Assembly: GCA_004020315.1 (NCBI GenBank)
Contig: SAQG01000001.1
Coordinates: forward strand, 558,001-622,000
DNA from: Mesorhizobium sp.
GTDB lineage: Bacteria; Pseudomonadota; Alphaproteobacteria; Rhizobiales; Rhizobiaceae
Reading direction: 5' to 3'
Length of the DNA stretch: 64,000 bases
Below, piece after piece: positions 45,685 to 55,361 of the stretch. A model generated the notes under the pieces. That model ran no database searches. It worked only from the letters and a program-made list of their open reading frames with translations, and was not told the origin of the DNA. Position numbers and translations under genes: made by a program. The stretch's first letter is position 1. Each line of letters starts with the position of its first letter.

Positions 45685-46536
45685 ATGCGCCAGCGGCTCG
45701 GATCTCAGATGGACTTCTCGACCCCGCAAGGCGAGCCGGCGCTGTTGCCGCCCAGCTCGGTGTCCTGGCGTATTTTCAAGAACCCTGTTGCACTGTTCAT
45801 CGGCGGGGTTACTGCGGTGCTGCTCGAATTGGCTGAGCCGCGGGTTCGCGACGCCATTTGGCAGCACAGCACATTCCGCTCCCACGCGCTGCGACGACTA
45901 CAGCGTACGGGCCTCGCTGCCTTGGTCACGATCTACGGCCCCCAAACCAAGGCGAAGGCCATGATTGAAGGTGTGGTCAGGATGCATGGGCGCGTTTCAG
46001 GTCGAACCAGCGAAGGTGAGCCATACCACGCCACCGACCCGGAGTTGCTGGCCTGGGTGCAAGCGACGGCCGGGTTTGGTTTCATGGAGGCGTATCACGT
46101 CTATGTGCACCGTCTGCATTTTTTCGAACGGGACGCGATGTTTGCTGAGGCTCGCCCGGTCGCGCTTCTTTATGGTGCGGTTGACGCGCCCACGTCTCAG
46201 GCCGAGCTTTACGCGCTGTTCGACGTGATGAGGCAAAGACTCGTCGCGTCGCCGATCATCTTGGAATTCCTGGAGATCATGGAAGAAGTTCCCGCCTTGC
46301 CGGGAGTGGCTCAACCGCTTCAGCGGCCATTTCTGAAGGCGGCAGTCGAGATTCTACCCCGCTGGGTCCGCGAGCGGTTGGCACTCGGCGACCGCTGGAC
46401 CCTGAAGCCGTGGGAGCGTGCTTTTGTGATGATGACGGCTGCGATCTGCGAGAGCATCGTGCTCCCTTCATCACCAGCCGTCCAGTCATGCCGTCGCCTC
46501 GGTCTTTCCGAGAGCTATCTCTATCGCCGCCGTTAA
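45685..46536 (+). CDS. Oxygenase MpaB family protein (DUF2236)
   Basis: 283 residues from ATG 45685; the frame is open from 45517 (339 residues) and the true start is uncertain as no strong site is visible. Family text: FKNPVALFIGGVTAVLLELAEPRVRDAIWQHSTF, RLQRTGLAALVTIYG, EAYHVYVHRLHFF. These are fungal mycophenolic-acid MpaB-like heme-binding oxygenases; bacterial members have no proven substrate. It follows the DUF4242 gene by about 250 bases. Confidence 0.82.
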   Translation: MRQRLGSQMDFSTPQGEPALLPPSSVSWRIFKNPVALFIGGVTAVLLELAEPRVRDAIWQHSTFRSHALRRLQRTGLAALVTIYGPQTKAKAMIEGVVRMHGRVSGRTSEGEPYHATDPELLAWVQATAGFGFMEAYHVYVHRLHFFERDAMFAEARPVALLYGAVDAPTSQAELYALFDVMRQRLVASPIILEFLEIMEEVPALPGVAQPLQRPFLKAAVEILPRWVRERLALGDRWTLKPWERAFVMMTAAICESIVLPSSPAVQSCRRLGLSESYLYRRR

Positions 46537-46832
46537 TCAGGCTTTCCAACATTGATGGGGCCGCGCCACGGCTGAGTCGGACCCCTTCCGGACCTTCCCC
46601 GAGGCAAGAGGACGTGCGGCTTCTGACCCAGGAACGACCCCGAACATCAATCGAAGCCGACGCGCCCGGCTAGTGCGACGCGCCTCGCACAGCGACCCGA
46701 GTGGTTTGTGAAACTCGCTAGCCGCGAGCGAGACAGAACTAATCCGGAAGGTCAGTTGACTCTTGGCCGCGACGGCCCATCCTCGATTTGTTGGCCTACC
46801 TTTCCGACCAACTTTTGAACAGGGAGGAAACA
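46537..46832. other. Intergenic region, nothing recognised
   Basis: 296 bases between the MpaB-like gene and the cupin gene. No convincing coding frame; a strong AGGGAGGAAA site at its end belongs to the cupin gene. Confidence 0.55.
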
Positions 46833-47255
46833 ATGGAAGCCGTCAATCGTAGATCCACACTTGCACTCGGTCTTACGCTGGCCACAACGCCTCTGATCAC
46901 TTGGGCGACACCAGCAGCCGCCCAGACTTACGGCCCCGATGAGGGCAAGGAGGTTTCACCTGGCGTCAGAGTTGTAGAGCTTGGTGAGCGCAAGTCGGTT
47001 ATACCAGCCTATGCAACGGTCAAACTGCGCGATGTTGTTATCCAACCCGGTGCGAAGACAGCTGACAACATGATGACGAACGACATGCTCTGCCACATGA
47101 CTGAGGGAGAACTTTCGGTCGTTCACAACAAAGAAAAGTTCACAGTCAAGAAGGGCGATGTTTGGGCCTGCGCTAATGGCGCTACTACAGAAGGCACCCA
47201 GAACACAAGCAGTGCGGTCGCGATCATGCGGGTCATCGATTTGATGCCCGCATGA
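46833..47255 (+). CDS. Exported single-cupin protein
   Basis: 140 residues from ATG 46833 with AGGGAGGAAA upstream. The N-terminus AVNRRSTLALGLTLATTPLITWATPAAA is a signal peptide with a twin-arginine-like NRRS, so Tat export is possible. A small cupin barrel follows (VVIQPGAKTADNMM, LCHMTEGELSVVHN, FTVKKGDVWACANG). The His and Cys pair in LCHMTEG could bind a metal. Function unknown. Confidence 0.83.
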   Translation: MEAVNRRSTLALGLTLATTPLITWATPAAAQTYGPDEGKEVSPGVRVVELGERKSVIPAYATVKLRDVVIQPGAKTADNMMTNDMLCHMTEGELSVVHNKEKFTVKKGDVWACANGATTEGTQNTSSAVAIMRVIDLMPA

Positions 47256-47596
47256 CGAAAGAGACGGGTGAAAGTGCGGCAATGGCCGCCCTAAAGAGAA
47301 GCCTGGGCGCGTGTCTGTCGTGTTAGGGAATGTCCAGCGAAGGGCCGCCTTCCACCCGACTGGGACGTAGAACGCTCCATCACGGTATAATCCGAGCCGA
47401 TGCGTCGGCCGGCTCGGCCGCGCCACTTCCGGACATTTGCGCAGACCACGACGAAGGTCTCGATCCGCCCAACGCGGCATTCTTAAGCTCCGAAAGCGAC
47501 GATCAGCGGAGCCGAAACTTCTTATCATTTCCACCTAGCGCAACAGCATATGCTCTTCCGCTGGAAGCCGCTTAGGAGTTCCCTCGCGATTCCTAT
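47256..47596. other. Intergenic region, nothing recognised
   Basis: 341 bases between convergent cupin and DoxX genes. Long minus-strand frames here overlap the cupin gene and have no family features. Confidence 0.55.
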
Positions 47597-48004
47597 TCAG
47601 GGCGTCGCGAGGCCGGTTCCGCGACGGGCCGCATCGACGCTCCACGCGCCGCCTCCCGCGAAAAAGAAATACAGGAAAATGAAGCAGTAGAGGATCGCCG
47701 CGTCGCCCTGGTTGACAACCGGAAAAAAGTTTTGCGGCGCGTGTGCCATGAAATAGGCGACCGCCATGTTGCCGGACAGAATGAACGCGACGGGCCGGGT
47801 GAAGAGTCCGAGGGCAAGCAGCACGCCTCCGATCAGCTCGATCAGTCCCTGAATCACAAAAGGCCCCGACAGTTGCATCGGCTCGGGAGCGGGCGGAAAA
47901 TTGAACAACTTTTGAGTTCCGTGCTCCAGAAACAGCAGCGCCGACATGATCCTCACGACGCTTAACCATTGCGGAGCCCAGGCCGAAATCTTGTGGAAAT
48001 TCAT
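47597..48004 (-). CDS. DoxX family membrane protein
   Basis: 135 residues from ATG 48004, with a GGAGG site upstream; the frame runs another 48 codons but without support. Four membrane helices (SVVRIMSALLFLEHGTQKLF, FVIQGLIELIGGVLLALGLF, PVAFILSGNMAVAYFMAHAP, DAAILYCFIFLYFFFAGGGAW). GTQKLFNFP and SVDAARRG are typical DoxX/DoxD-like text. Role unclear; relatives are linked to thiosulfate oxidation or thiol stress. Confidence 0.88.
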   Translation of the reverse strand: MNFHKISAWAPQWLSVVRIMSALLFLEHGTQKLFNFPPAPEPMQLSGPFVIQGLIELIGGVLLALGLFTRPVAFILSGNMAVAYFMAHAPQNFFPVVNQGDAAILYCFIFLYFFFAGGGAWSVDAARRGTGLATP

Positions 48005-48314
48005 CAGTTGGCCTCCATCATGACCCGGTGATTCCGGCCAGCAGGCTGAATTATCAGCGGGCCTGCTCTTCGCACCGATTTCGCGAAGAGGGTATGATGC
48101 ACAGCGCGAGGCGTACACCAATACTCCCAGTTCACAGTCGCGTGACATCCGGTCGTACTATTGATGGAGTGCCGAGCCGCGGGAACTGCGACCTTACCGA
48201 TTGCGCTTGCTCCGCCAGTGACTAGCGCCGACGAGGCCAAGCGCCAGGCTTTCCCCACCAGTGCATGTCACCCAACATTGCGCTGCGGTTTTGGGACAAC
48301 CGACTTGCACCAAA
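48005..48314. other. Intergenic region, nothing recognised
   Basis: 310 bases between the DoxX gene start and the end of the GGDEF/EAL gene. No supported gene; the promoter of the DoxX gene should lie here. Confidence 0.5.
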
Positions 48315-51203
48315 TCAAGCCCGAGTCAGCGGGTACTGTTCCTTCAGCGTCTTCAGCACCTGATCGCCGGGCATTGGCGCGCCGAACATGAAGCTCTGCA
48401 CATATTCGCAGCCCATCTGGCGCAGTTCGAGCGCATCACTTTCGTCCGAAATGCCCTCGGCCACGACCGAAAGGCCGAGTTCATGCGCCATGTTGACCAT
48501 GGATTTGAGCAGCACCGCGCGCTTCGGTGTCGCGTCGTCGACAAAGCTCTTGTCGATTTTGATCGTGTCGAAGGGAAAGCGCGTCAGATAGGCCAGCGAT
48601 GAGTAGCCGGTGCCGAAATCGTCCAGCGACAGGCCGATGCCAAGCTTCTTCAGCTTGTTCAGTACATGGGCTGTCTGCTCGGGATTATCCATCACCAGCG
48701 ATTCAGTGAGTTCGAGCCGGAAGCAGCGCGGCTTCAGATTGGCCCGCGCGATCACCGAGCGGACGTCGCTGACCAGATCGCGGCGGATGAGCTGGCGGCT
48801 GGACAGGTTGACCGAAACCGAGAGCGGCGCGTCGCCGATCTGCTTTTGCCAGCCGGCCAGATCTTCGGCGGCCTGTTGCATGGCGAACAGGCCAAGCTGC
48901 ACGATCAGGCCGCAGCTCTCGGCGACCGGGATGAAATCGCCCGGCGGGATCATGCCGCGGCGCGGATGGTCCCAGCGCAAAAGCGCCTCGAAGCCGGCAA
49001 CGCTGCCGTCTTCCAGCCGCACGATGGGCTGGTAAGCGAGTGTGAATTCGCGCCGTTCGATGGCACGGCGCAGGTCCGACTCGAACTGCAGCCGGTCGGT
49101 GCCGACGGTGCGGAACGCGGGTCGGAACGGCTCGATCCTGTCGCCGCCAAAACGCTTGGCCTGGTGCATGGCAAGCTCGGCGTCCTTGACCATGTCTTCG
49201 GCCGAAGTCTGCGCCGAAGTCCAGGTGACCAGTCCGATCGAGGCGGTCAGCACGATCTCGCGCTTGGCAAAGGTGATCGGATTGTTGATTGCATGCTTGA
49301 TGGCGTCGGCAACGGCCGCGATGCGGGCCGGGTCCTGTTCGGAAAGCAGCATCAGCGCGAACTGGTCGCCGGCAAAGCGCGAGAGCGAATCCTTCGGCTT
49401 GAGCAGGCGGTGCAGCCGGCGCGCAACGGTGAGCAGGATGGTATCGCCGGCCGAGATGCCGAGCCCGTTATTGACCTGCTTGAACCGGTCTATGTCGATG
49501 ACGAAGACGGTCGGACGCACTTTCTCTTCCGTGCGCGCGATCGAGATGATCGCCTCCAGCCGGTTCATCAGCAACTCCCGGTTCGGCAGGCCGGTCAGAT
49601 TGTCGTGCACGGCATCGTGCAGCAGCCTCTCCTCCGACTTCTTCTGCTCCGTCACGTCGACCATGGTGCCGACGCAGCGGATGACCTCGCCATCCGATCC
49701 GATCACCGGCCGGGCACGCAGCGAAAACCAGTGATAGTGCCCGTCGGCGCCGCGCAGGCGGAAATTCTGCGACACCCGGCCGCGCCGGTGTTCGAGCACC
49801 ACGTCGAGCGTGGTACGGAACGTGTCGCGATCGTCGGCATGGAGGACCGGCAGCCAGTTGCGGGCGGCTCCGCCCAGACTGTCAGGCGCAAGGCCAAGCT
49901 GGATGCTGACATCCGGCTTGGTGACGACGCGGTCGCGCATCACGTCCCAGTCCCAAACCGTGTCGCCCGATCCGGCGACGGCCAGCGCCTGCCGTTCGAG
50001 ATCGGAGAACAGGCCCTGATGCAGCGCGCCGCCGGCAAAGGCGTGCTGCATGACGGTGAAGCCAATCAGCAGGATGATGAGGATCAGCCCGCCGCCCAGT
50101 GCCGGCTGGGCGATGTCGTTGTCGAGCATGCCGGTGATCGCCATCCACGACCCGCATAGCCACAACAGGACCATGACCCAACTGGGCACCAGCATGATGG
50201 CACGATCGTAGCCGCGTATGCCGAGGAAGATAATCAGGCCGAGGCCGGTCAGCGCGGTGGCGGCGAAGGACAGCCTGGCGATGCCGGCAGCGACCGCCGG
50301 ATCGACGATTGCAACGCCAGCGATCAGCAGCAGCCCCAGAATCCAGACCAGCGCGCCGTAGCTGAAATGGCCATGCCATCGGTTGAGATTGAGATAGGCG
50401 AACAGGAACACCACGAAGGTCGCCGCAAGCGCCACCTCCGTCCCGGCTCGCCACATCTGCTCGTTGCCGGGCGATATTTCCAGGACCTTGTTGAGAAAGC
50501 CGAAGTCGATGCAGATATAGGCGAGCACCGCCCAGGCGAGTGCTGCGGTTGCCGGGAACATCGACGTCCCCTTGACGACGAAAAGAATGGTCAGGAACAG
50601 CGCCAGGAGGCCGGCAATGCCGATGACGATGCCGCGAAACAGCGTGTAGGAATTGACCGAGTCCTTGTAGGCTTCCGGCTCCCAAAGATAGACCTGAGGC
50701 AGTTTGGGCGAGGCAAGTTCGGCAATGAAGGTGATCACCGTTCCGGGGTTCAGCGTCACCCGGAACACATCGGCGTCGGGGCTGGTCTGGCGGTCGAGCG
50801 CGAAGCCTTCGCTGGGCGTGATCGCGGCAATGCGGGTCGAGCCGAGATCCGGCCAGAAGATGCCGGAATTCACCAGCCGGAAATGCGGCGCAACGATCAG
50901 CCTGTCGAGCTGCTGGTCGGTGGTGTTGGCAAGCGCAAACACCGCCCAGTCGCCCGTCGAGCGCGCATCATTGGCCTCGACCTCGATGCGCCGCACGATG
51001 CCGTCCGGTCCCGGCGCGGTCGACACCTGGAAGTTCTCGCCCTGGTTGCGGTAGATTTCGACTGCGCCCGAAAGGTCGAGCGCCACGTCGTCGCGCGCGA
51101 TCTTGATCGGTTCGACGGCGAAGGCCGAGGACGTCGCGCAGAGCACGACGATTGCCGTCAGCACAAAGGCGAACAACGACCCGATTCGCAGGAAATTCGT
51201 CAA
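48315..51203 (-). CDS. 7TMR-DISM sensor protein with degenerate GGDEF and intact EAL domains
   Basis: 962 residues. A signal peptide (LFAFVLTAIVVLCATSSAFA) and a periplasmic domain (about 30-175) are followed by seven membrane helices (about 185-400), a PAS-like segment (about 410-530: WDWDVMRDRVVTKPDVS...VRCVGTMVDVTEQ), a GGDEF domain in which the signature reads R-F-A-G-D-Q-F (about residue 613) instead of GGDEF, and an EAL domain (about 705-950) with FEALLRWDHP, NLSSRQL, LDDFGTGYSSL and KIDKSF. Probably a cyclic-di-GMP phosphodiesterase whose GGDEF is regulatory. Membrane-anchored in the inner membrane. Confidence 0.92.
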   Translation of the reverse strand: MTNFLRIGSLFAFVLTAIVVLCATSSAFAVEPIKIARDDVALDLSGAVEIYRNQGENFQVSTAPGPDGIVRRIEVEANDARSTGDWAVFALANTTDQQLDRLIVAPHFRLVNSGIFWPDLGSTRIAAITPSEGFALDRQTSPDADVFRVTLNPGTVITFIAELASPKLPQVYLWEPEAYKDSVNSYTLFRGIVIGIAGLLALFLTILFVVKGTSMFPATAALAWAVLAYICIDFGFLNKVLEISPGNEQMWRAGTEVALAATFVVFLFAYLNLNRWHGHFSYGALVWILGLLLIAGVAIVDPAVAAGIARLSFAATALTGLGLIIFLGIRGYDRAIMLVPSWVMVLLWLCGSWMAITGMLDNDIAQPALGGGLILIILLIGFTVMQHAFAGGALHQGLFSDLERQALAVAGSGDTVWDWDVMRDRVVTKPDVSIQLGLAPDSLGGAARNWLPVLHADDRDTFRTTLDVVLEHRRGRVSQNFRLRGADGHYHWFSLRARPVIGSDGEVIRCVGTMVDVTEQKKSEERLLHDAVHDNLTGLPNRELLMNRLEAIISIARTEEKVRPTVFVIDIDRFKQVNNGLGISAGDTILLTVARRLHRLLKPKDSLSRFAGDQFALMLLSEQDPARIAAVADAIKHAINNPITFAKREIVLTASIGLVTWTSAQTSAEDMVKDAELAMHQAKRFGGDRIEPFRPAFRTVGTDRLQFESDLRRAIERREFTLAYQPIVRLEDGSVAGFEALLRWDHPRRGMIPPGDFIPVAESCGLIVQLGLFAMQQAAEDLAGWQKQIGDAPLSVSVNLSSRQLIRRDLVSDVRSVIARANLKPRCFRLELTESLVMDNPEQTAHVLNKLKKLGIGLSLDDFGTGYSSLAYLTRFPFDTIKIDKSFVDDATPKRAVLLKSMVNMAHELGLSVVAEGISDESDALELRQMGCEYVQSFMFGAPMPGDQVLKTLKEQYPLTRA

Positions 51204-51206
51204 AAA

Positions 51207-51803
51207 TCAGTCCTTCGTTCCCGCGCCCGGCGGATCGTCTTCGATCCGGGCGTAGAGGTAATGGTCCTGCCAGATGCCATTGATCCTGAGATAGGATCGC
51301 AGAAGTCCTTCGCGCCGGAATCCGGCTTTTTCAAGCACGCGGATCGACCGGGCATTGTCGGGAATACAGGCAGCTTCGATCCGGTGCAACCTCAGCGTAT
51401 CGAAGGCGAAGCGCGTCACCACTTTGACCGCGTCGGTCATCAGGCCACGGCCGCTGTAGCGCTCGCCGATCCAGTAGCCGATGTGGCCGCTTTGCGCGAC
51501 GCCGTGGCGGATGTTGCCGAGGGTGATTCCACCGACAAGCTTGCCGTTGCTTTTGTCGAAGATGAAGAAGGCTATGGCCGTTCCCTGCGCATAATCTTCG
51601 CGATAGCGGCTGAGGCGATGCCGCCAGGCCGTGCGGTCGAGCTCGTCGGGGTTCCACCGAGGCTCCCACGGCTCCAGGAAGGCGCGGCTTTCTCCGCGCA
51701 GCACCGACCATTCACGATAGTCGTTGGTCAGCGGCACGCGCAGCGTGACCCGGTCACCCTTCAGTGCCGGTAGGTCACGGCGAAAGAAAGGGAGCGCGAA
51801 CAT
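51207..51803 (-). CDS. GNAT family acetyltransferase (RimJ/RimL-like)
   Basis: 198 residues. The RimJ-like GNAT fold shows in VGGITLGNIRHGVAQSGHIGYWIGERYSGRGLMTDAVK (acetyl-CoA loop G-x-G-x-A/L type) and IPDNARSIRVLEKAGFRREG. RimJ/RimL members acetylate the N-terminal residue of ribosomal proteins, but the substrate here is unknown. Three bases separate it from the GGDEF/EAL gene downstream, so the two genes are probably co-transcribed. Confidence 0.9.
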   Translation of the reverse strand: MFALPFFRRDLPALKGDRVTLRVPLTNDYREWSVLRGESRAFLEPWEPRWNPDELDRTAWRHRLSRYREDYAQGTAIAFFIFDKSNGKLVGGITLGNIRHGVAQSGHIGYWIGERYSGRGLMTDAVKVVTRFAFDTLRLHRIEAACIPDNARSIRVLEKAGFRREGLLRSYLRINGIWQDHYLYARIEDDPPGAGTKD

Positions 51804-51818
51804 GACGCTTTGATGGAC

Positions 51819-53111
51819 TTAGCCGGCGAGCTTTCGGGCCGTGGTCTGCGTGCCCGAAAGCGACTCAAGGACCGCCTCATAGGGAGCGAGCGTGCCCACC
51901 GGTCCGACGGCAGTCAGCGTTGGCTTGGTCGAAAACAGCCGTGACGACAGGTCCGTCAGCCGCTCGACAGTCAGCGCCGACAGCCGTTCCATCAGCTCTT
52001 CCTTGGCAATCGGCCGGCCGAACAGAAGCATTTGCCGGGCGATCTGCGAGGCGCGGCTGGCCGGGCTTTCGGCGGACATGATCAGGCCTGCACGGTACTG
52101 GGCGCGTGCCCGGTCGAGTTCCTCCTGCAGGATGTTCTCGCCGACCTTCTGCAACTCGTTGATGACCACCGGCACCAATTCGGCGATGTCGCTCTGCCCG
52201 GTCGCGGCATGAACGCCAAAAATGCCGGTGTCGGAAAAACCCCAGTGGAAGGCATAGACCGAATAGCACAGCCCGCGCTTTTCGCGGACCTCTTGGAAAA
52301 GACGCGACGACATGCCGCCGCCAAGGATCATCGACAGGACCTGCGAGGCGTAGAAGTCACGCACATGATAGGCGCGGCCCTCGAACCCCAGCACGATCTG
52401 AGCGTCCATCAGGTCGCGGTCCTCGCGGAAATCGCCGCCGACATATTGCGCATATTGCGGCATCGTGTTGTCGGACTTGCTGCGGAAACCGCCGAGATGC
52501 TTCTCGACCTCGCGCACGAAATTGTCGTGCTTGATGTCGCCGGCGGCAACGACCACCATGCGTTCGGCGCCATATTGCCGTTCGATGAATTTGTGCAATT
52601 GCTTCGAGGTGAAGGATTTGACGGTTTCCGGCGTGCCAAGGATGGAGCGGCCGATCGTCTGGTGGCGGAAGGCCGTCTCGGTGAAGTGGTCGAAGACGAC
52701 GTCGTCGGGTGTATCGTGCGCGGCGCCGATCTCCTGCAGGATCACGTGCTGCTCGCGCTCCAGCTCCTGCGGGTCGAACTCGGAGTCCTGCAGGATGTCG
52801 GAGAGGATATCGACGGCCAGGGGCACGTCGTCGCTCAGCACCCTGGCATAATAGGAGGTGGTCTCGACACTGGTGGCGGCATTAATCTCGCCGCCGACGT
52901 CCTCGATTTCCGAGGCGATCTCGAAGGCGCTGCGCCTTCTGGTTCCCTTGAACGCCATGTGTTCAAGCAGGTGGGCCATTCCGTGCTCTTCGTTACGCTC
53001 GTTGCGGGCGCCTGATTTGATCCAGGCACCAAGAGCGACGGATTCGAGGCTTGGAAGGGTTTCGGTGGCGACTGTCAGGCCGTTCGACAGACGGCTTACC
53101 TCAACACCCAT
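51819..53111 (-). CDS. M16 family zinc peptidase (processing-peptidase-like)
   Basis: 430 residues. The inverted zinc motif H47-LLEH51 (HxxEH) is in GMAHLLEHMAFKGT, with EIEDVGGEINAATSVETTSYYARV and the second acidic ligand in LEREQHVILQEIG. The C-terminal half is the inactive partner lobe (VREKRGLCYSVYAFHWGFSDTGIFG). M16B members relate to mitochondrial processing peptidase; bacterial substrates are uncertain. It is adjacent to thrC on the same strand, 15 bases apart, an arrangement common in alphaproteobacteria. Confidence 0.96.
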   Translation of the reverse strand: MGVEVSRLSNGLTVATETLPSLESVALGAWIKSGARNERNEEHGMAHLLEHMAFKGTRRRSAFEIASEIEDVGGEINAATSVETTSYYARVLSDDVPLAVDILSDILQDSEFDPQELEREQHVILQEIGAAHDTPDDVVFDHFTETAFRHQTIGRSILGTPETVKSFTSKQLHKFIERQYGAERMVVVAAGDIKHDNFVREVEKHLGGFRSKSDNTMPQYAQYVGGDFREDRDLMDAQIVLGFEGRAYHVRDFYASQVLSMILGGGMSSRLFQEVREKRGLCYSVYAFHWGFSDTGIFGVHAATGQSDIAELVPVVINELQKVGENILQEELDRARAQYRAGLIMSAESPASRASQIARQMLLFGRPIAKEELMERLSALTVERLTDLSSRLFSTKPTLTAVGPVGTLAPYEAVLESLSGTQTTARKLAG

Positions 53112-53125
53112 ATAGCTGATACTCC

Positions 53126-54523
53126 CTAACTTGCCGCCCGCGTGTGGCGGCTAACATAATCTTCCACCATTTTCAGGTCGGATGGAAGTACCGTGTATTT
53201 TTCCTCTGATGTCATCAACCCGCCTAGCCATGCGGGCAGGGCAGGCGACACGCCGCTGGCGGCTTCGACGGCGGCCGGGAACTTCGCCGGATGGGCGGTC
53301 CCCAGCACCACCATAGGCACGGCATTGGTGGCCTTCGCAGCCGCAACATGCATGGCCGCGGCCGTGTGCGGGTCGAGCAGATAGTCGCTGGCTGCGAGCG
53401 TCGAGCGGATCGTGGCGGCGACTTCGTCCACCGTCGAACGGCCGGCATCGAATTCGGAGCGGATCCTGGCGATCTCACCCGCTTCGATGGTGAAGGCGCC
53501 GGACTGCTTGAGGCCGCTCATGTAGCGCCGCACGGTCGAGGCATCGCGGCCGGCCGCCTCGAACAGCAAGCGCTCGAAATTCGACGAGACCTGGATGTCC
53601 ATTGACGGTGACGTGGTCGAAAAGACGCCTTTCGTGCGGTACTCGCCGCTCGACAGCGTGCGCGCCAGAATGTCGTTGTCATTGGTCGCGATGATCAGCC
53701 GCTCGATCGGCAGCCCCATCTTCTTGGCGGCGTAGCCGGCGAAGATGTCGCCGAAATTGCCGGTCGGCACCGTGAAGGAAACCGGCCGGTCGGGCGCGCC
53801 GAGCGACAGCGCCGATGAGAAATAATAGACGATCTGAGCCATGATGCGGGCCCAGTTGATCGAATTGACGCCGGACAGCGATACCCGGTCGCGAAAACCG
53901 TGATCATTGAACATGTCCTTCACCAGGCCCTGGCAATCGTCGAAATTGCCTTCGACCGCCAGCGCATGGACATTTGCAGCGATGGCCGTCGTCATCTGCC
54001 GCTGTTGCACCGGCGAGACTCGGCCGTGCGGGAAAAGAACGAAGATGTCGGTGCGATTGCGCCCGGCGAAGGCGTCGATGGCAGCCCCGCCGGTGTCGCC
54101 GGACGTGGCGCCGACAATGGTGGCGCGCTGGTCGCGTTCGGCAAGCACATGGTCCATCAGCCGGGCGAGAAGCTGCATGGCGACGTCCTTGAAGGCAAGC
54201 GTCGGGCCATGGAAGAGTTCCAGAACGAACATGTTCGAGCCGGTCTGTACCAGCGGGCAGACCGCCTCGTGACGGAAGGTCGCATAGGCTTCGCGCACCA
54301 GGCGTTCGAACACCGGCATCGCGATCTCGCCGCCGAGAAACGGCGACAGCACGCGGATGGCGAGGTCGGGATAGGCAAGGCCGCGCATGACGCGGATCTC
54401 TGCCGCCGAAAACTGCGGCCAGGTATCAGGCACATAAAGACCGCCATCACGCGCCAAGCCCGCCAGCACCGCGTCGGAAAATCCAAGCACGGGCGCCTCC
54501 CCGCGGGTACTCACATATTGCAT
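53126..54523 (-). CDS. thrC: Threonine synthase
   Basis: 465 residues. The pyridoxal-phosphate lysine is K112 in HGPTLAFKDVAMQLL; other family blocks are MQYVSTRGEAP at the start, ATSGDTGGAAIDAF and VPTGNFGDIFAGY. Converts O-phosphohomoserine to threonine. The partner thrB lies at 37541-38503. Followed by the M16 peptidase gene. Confidence 0.97.
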   Translation of the reverse strand: MQYVSTRGEAPVLGFSDAVLAGLARDGGLYVPDTWPQFSAAEIRVMRGLAYPDLAIRVLSPFLGGEIAMPVFERLVREAYATFRHEAVCPLVQTGSNMFVLELFHGPTLAFKDVAMQLLARLMDHVLAERDQRATIVGATSGDTGGAAIDAFAGRNRTDIFVLFPHGRVSPVQQRQMTTAIAANVHALAVEGNFDDCQGLVKDMFNDHGFRDRVSLSGVNSINWARIMAQIVYYFSSALSLGAPDRPVSFTVPTGNFGDIFAGYAAKKMGLPIERLIIATNDNDILARTLSSGEYRTKGVFSTTSPSMDIQVSSNFERLLFEAAGRDASTVRRYMSGLKQSGAFTIEAGEIARIRSEFDAGRSTVDEVAATIRSTLAASDYLLDPHTAAAMHVAAAKATNAVPMVVLGTAHPAKFPAAVEAASGVSPALPAWLGGLMTSEEKYTVLPSDLKMVEDYVSRHTRAAS

Positions 54524-54650
54524 CGTAATGTTCCATTGCTGCCGGGCGGTTTCGTCCGCGGCAAAGTGGTTAATTTCCGCACTTGATCAGTCGCATTTTT
54601 GCCGCGCGGTTGATATACGTCACCCGCTTTGCGAGAGGGAAGTCCAGTTC

Positions 54651-55322
54651 ATGGCGTTTCATACACTCAATGGTCGTTTTGTCGCGGGTCTGGCGCTCAC
54701 TGGCTTTATGCTTACCGTCGCCGGCTGCCAATCAGGCGGCAGTGGCATCCTGGGCTTCGGAAAGACGGACACGACACCGCCACCACCGCCGGACCCCAAG
54801 GTTCTCGCCAGCCAATTGCAGGCCTATTGTCCGAAAGTGACGCTGCGCGACGGCACCGCTTACTTCAACACCTACGCCAAGGGCAGCCAAAAGCCCAAGA
54901 AAAAAGCCGCCCAAGACGCCGAAGCTGCCGCGCTTGAAGCGGGCAGCGATCAGCAGGACGATTCCGCCAAGATCATCTATCAGGCCTCGATCACCGATGT
55001 GACCCGCGACTGCATCCGTGCCAACGGCTCGCTGACGATGAAGATCGCCGTCGCCGGCAAGGTCGTTCCGGGACCGATGTTCAGCCCGGGCACCATCACC
55101 ATGCCGATCCGTATCGCTGTGATGCATGGCACCGAGGTTCTTTACTCGCAGCTTCACCAACATAAGGTGCAGGTCACCAATCCCTCGAGTGCCACCCAGT
55201 TCGTCTTCACCGATTCGAACGTAGTCGTTCCCGAGCCCACCGCGCGGGACTATCAGGCGTACGCCGGCTATGACGAAGGCCCGGCGAAGAAGACCGACAA
55301 AAAGATTGCCGCGGTCGAATAG
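54651..55322 (+). CDS. Hypothetical lipoprotein
   Basis: 223 residues from ATG 54651; the frame is open upstream but lacks a signal. The N-terminus has a lipoprotein signal ending in the lipobox LTVAGC, with a Gly/Ser-rich tail and a proline run (TTPPPPPDP). The rest has strand-rich text such as IIYQASITDVTRDCIRANGSLTMKI and VVPGPMFSPGTITMPIRIAVMHG. Two cysteines (YCPKV and DCIRA) could form a disulfide. I do not recognise a named family. It is divergent from thrC. Confidence 0.83.
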   Translation: MAFHTLNGRFVAGLALTGFMLTVAGCQSGGSGILGFGKTDTTPPPPPDPKVLASQLQAYCPKVTLRDGTAYFNTYAKGSQKPKKKAAQDAEAAALEAGSDQQDDSAKIIYQASITDVTRDCIRANGSLTMKIAVAGKVVPGPMFSPGTITMPIRIAVMHGTEVLYSQLHQHKVQVTNPSSATQFVFTDSNVVVPEPTARDYQAYAGYDEGPAKKTDKKIAAVE

Positions 55323-55361
55323 CGGCGGCATTTGAGCCGCCTCCGGCCGGAGGCGCATGCA

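Noticed and set aside
46956..47534. A 192-codon minus-strand frame over the cupin gene and the following gap.
   Set aside because: Half of it is the antisense of the exported cupin; the rest has no domain.
48666..50159. A 497-codon plus-strand frame within the GGDEF/EAL gene.
   Set aside because: It is the antisense of a clear GGDEF/EAL protein, with arginine- and alanine-rich low-complexity text typical of shadow frames.
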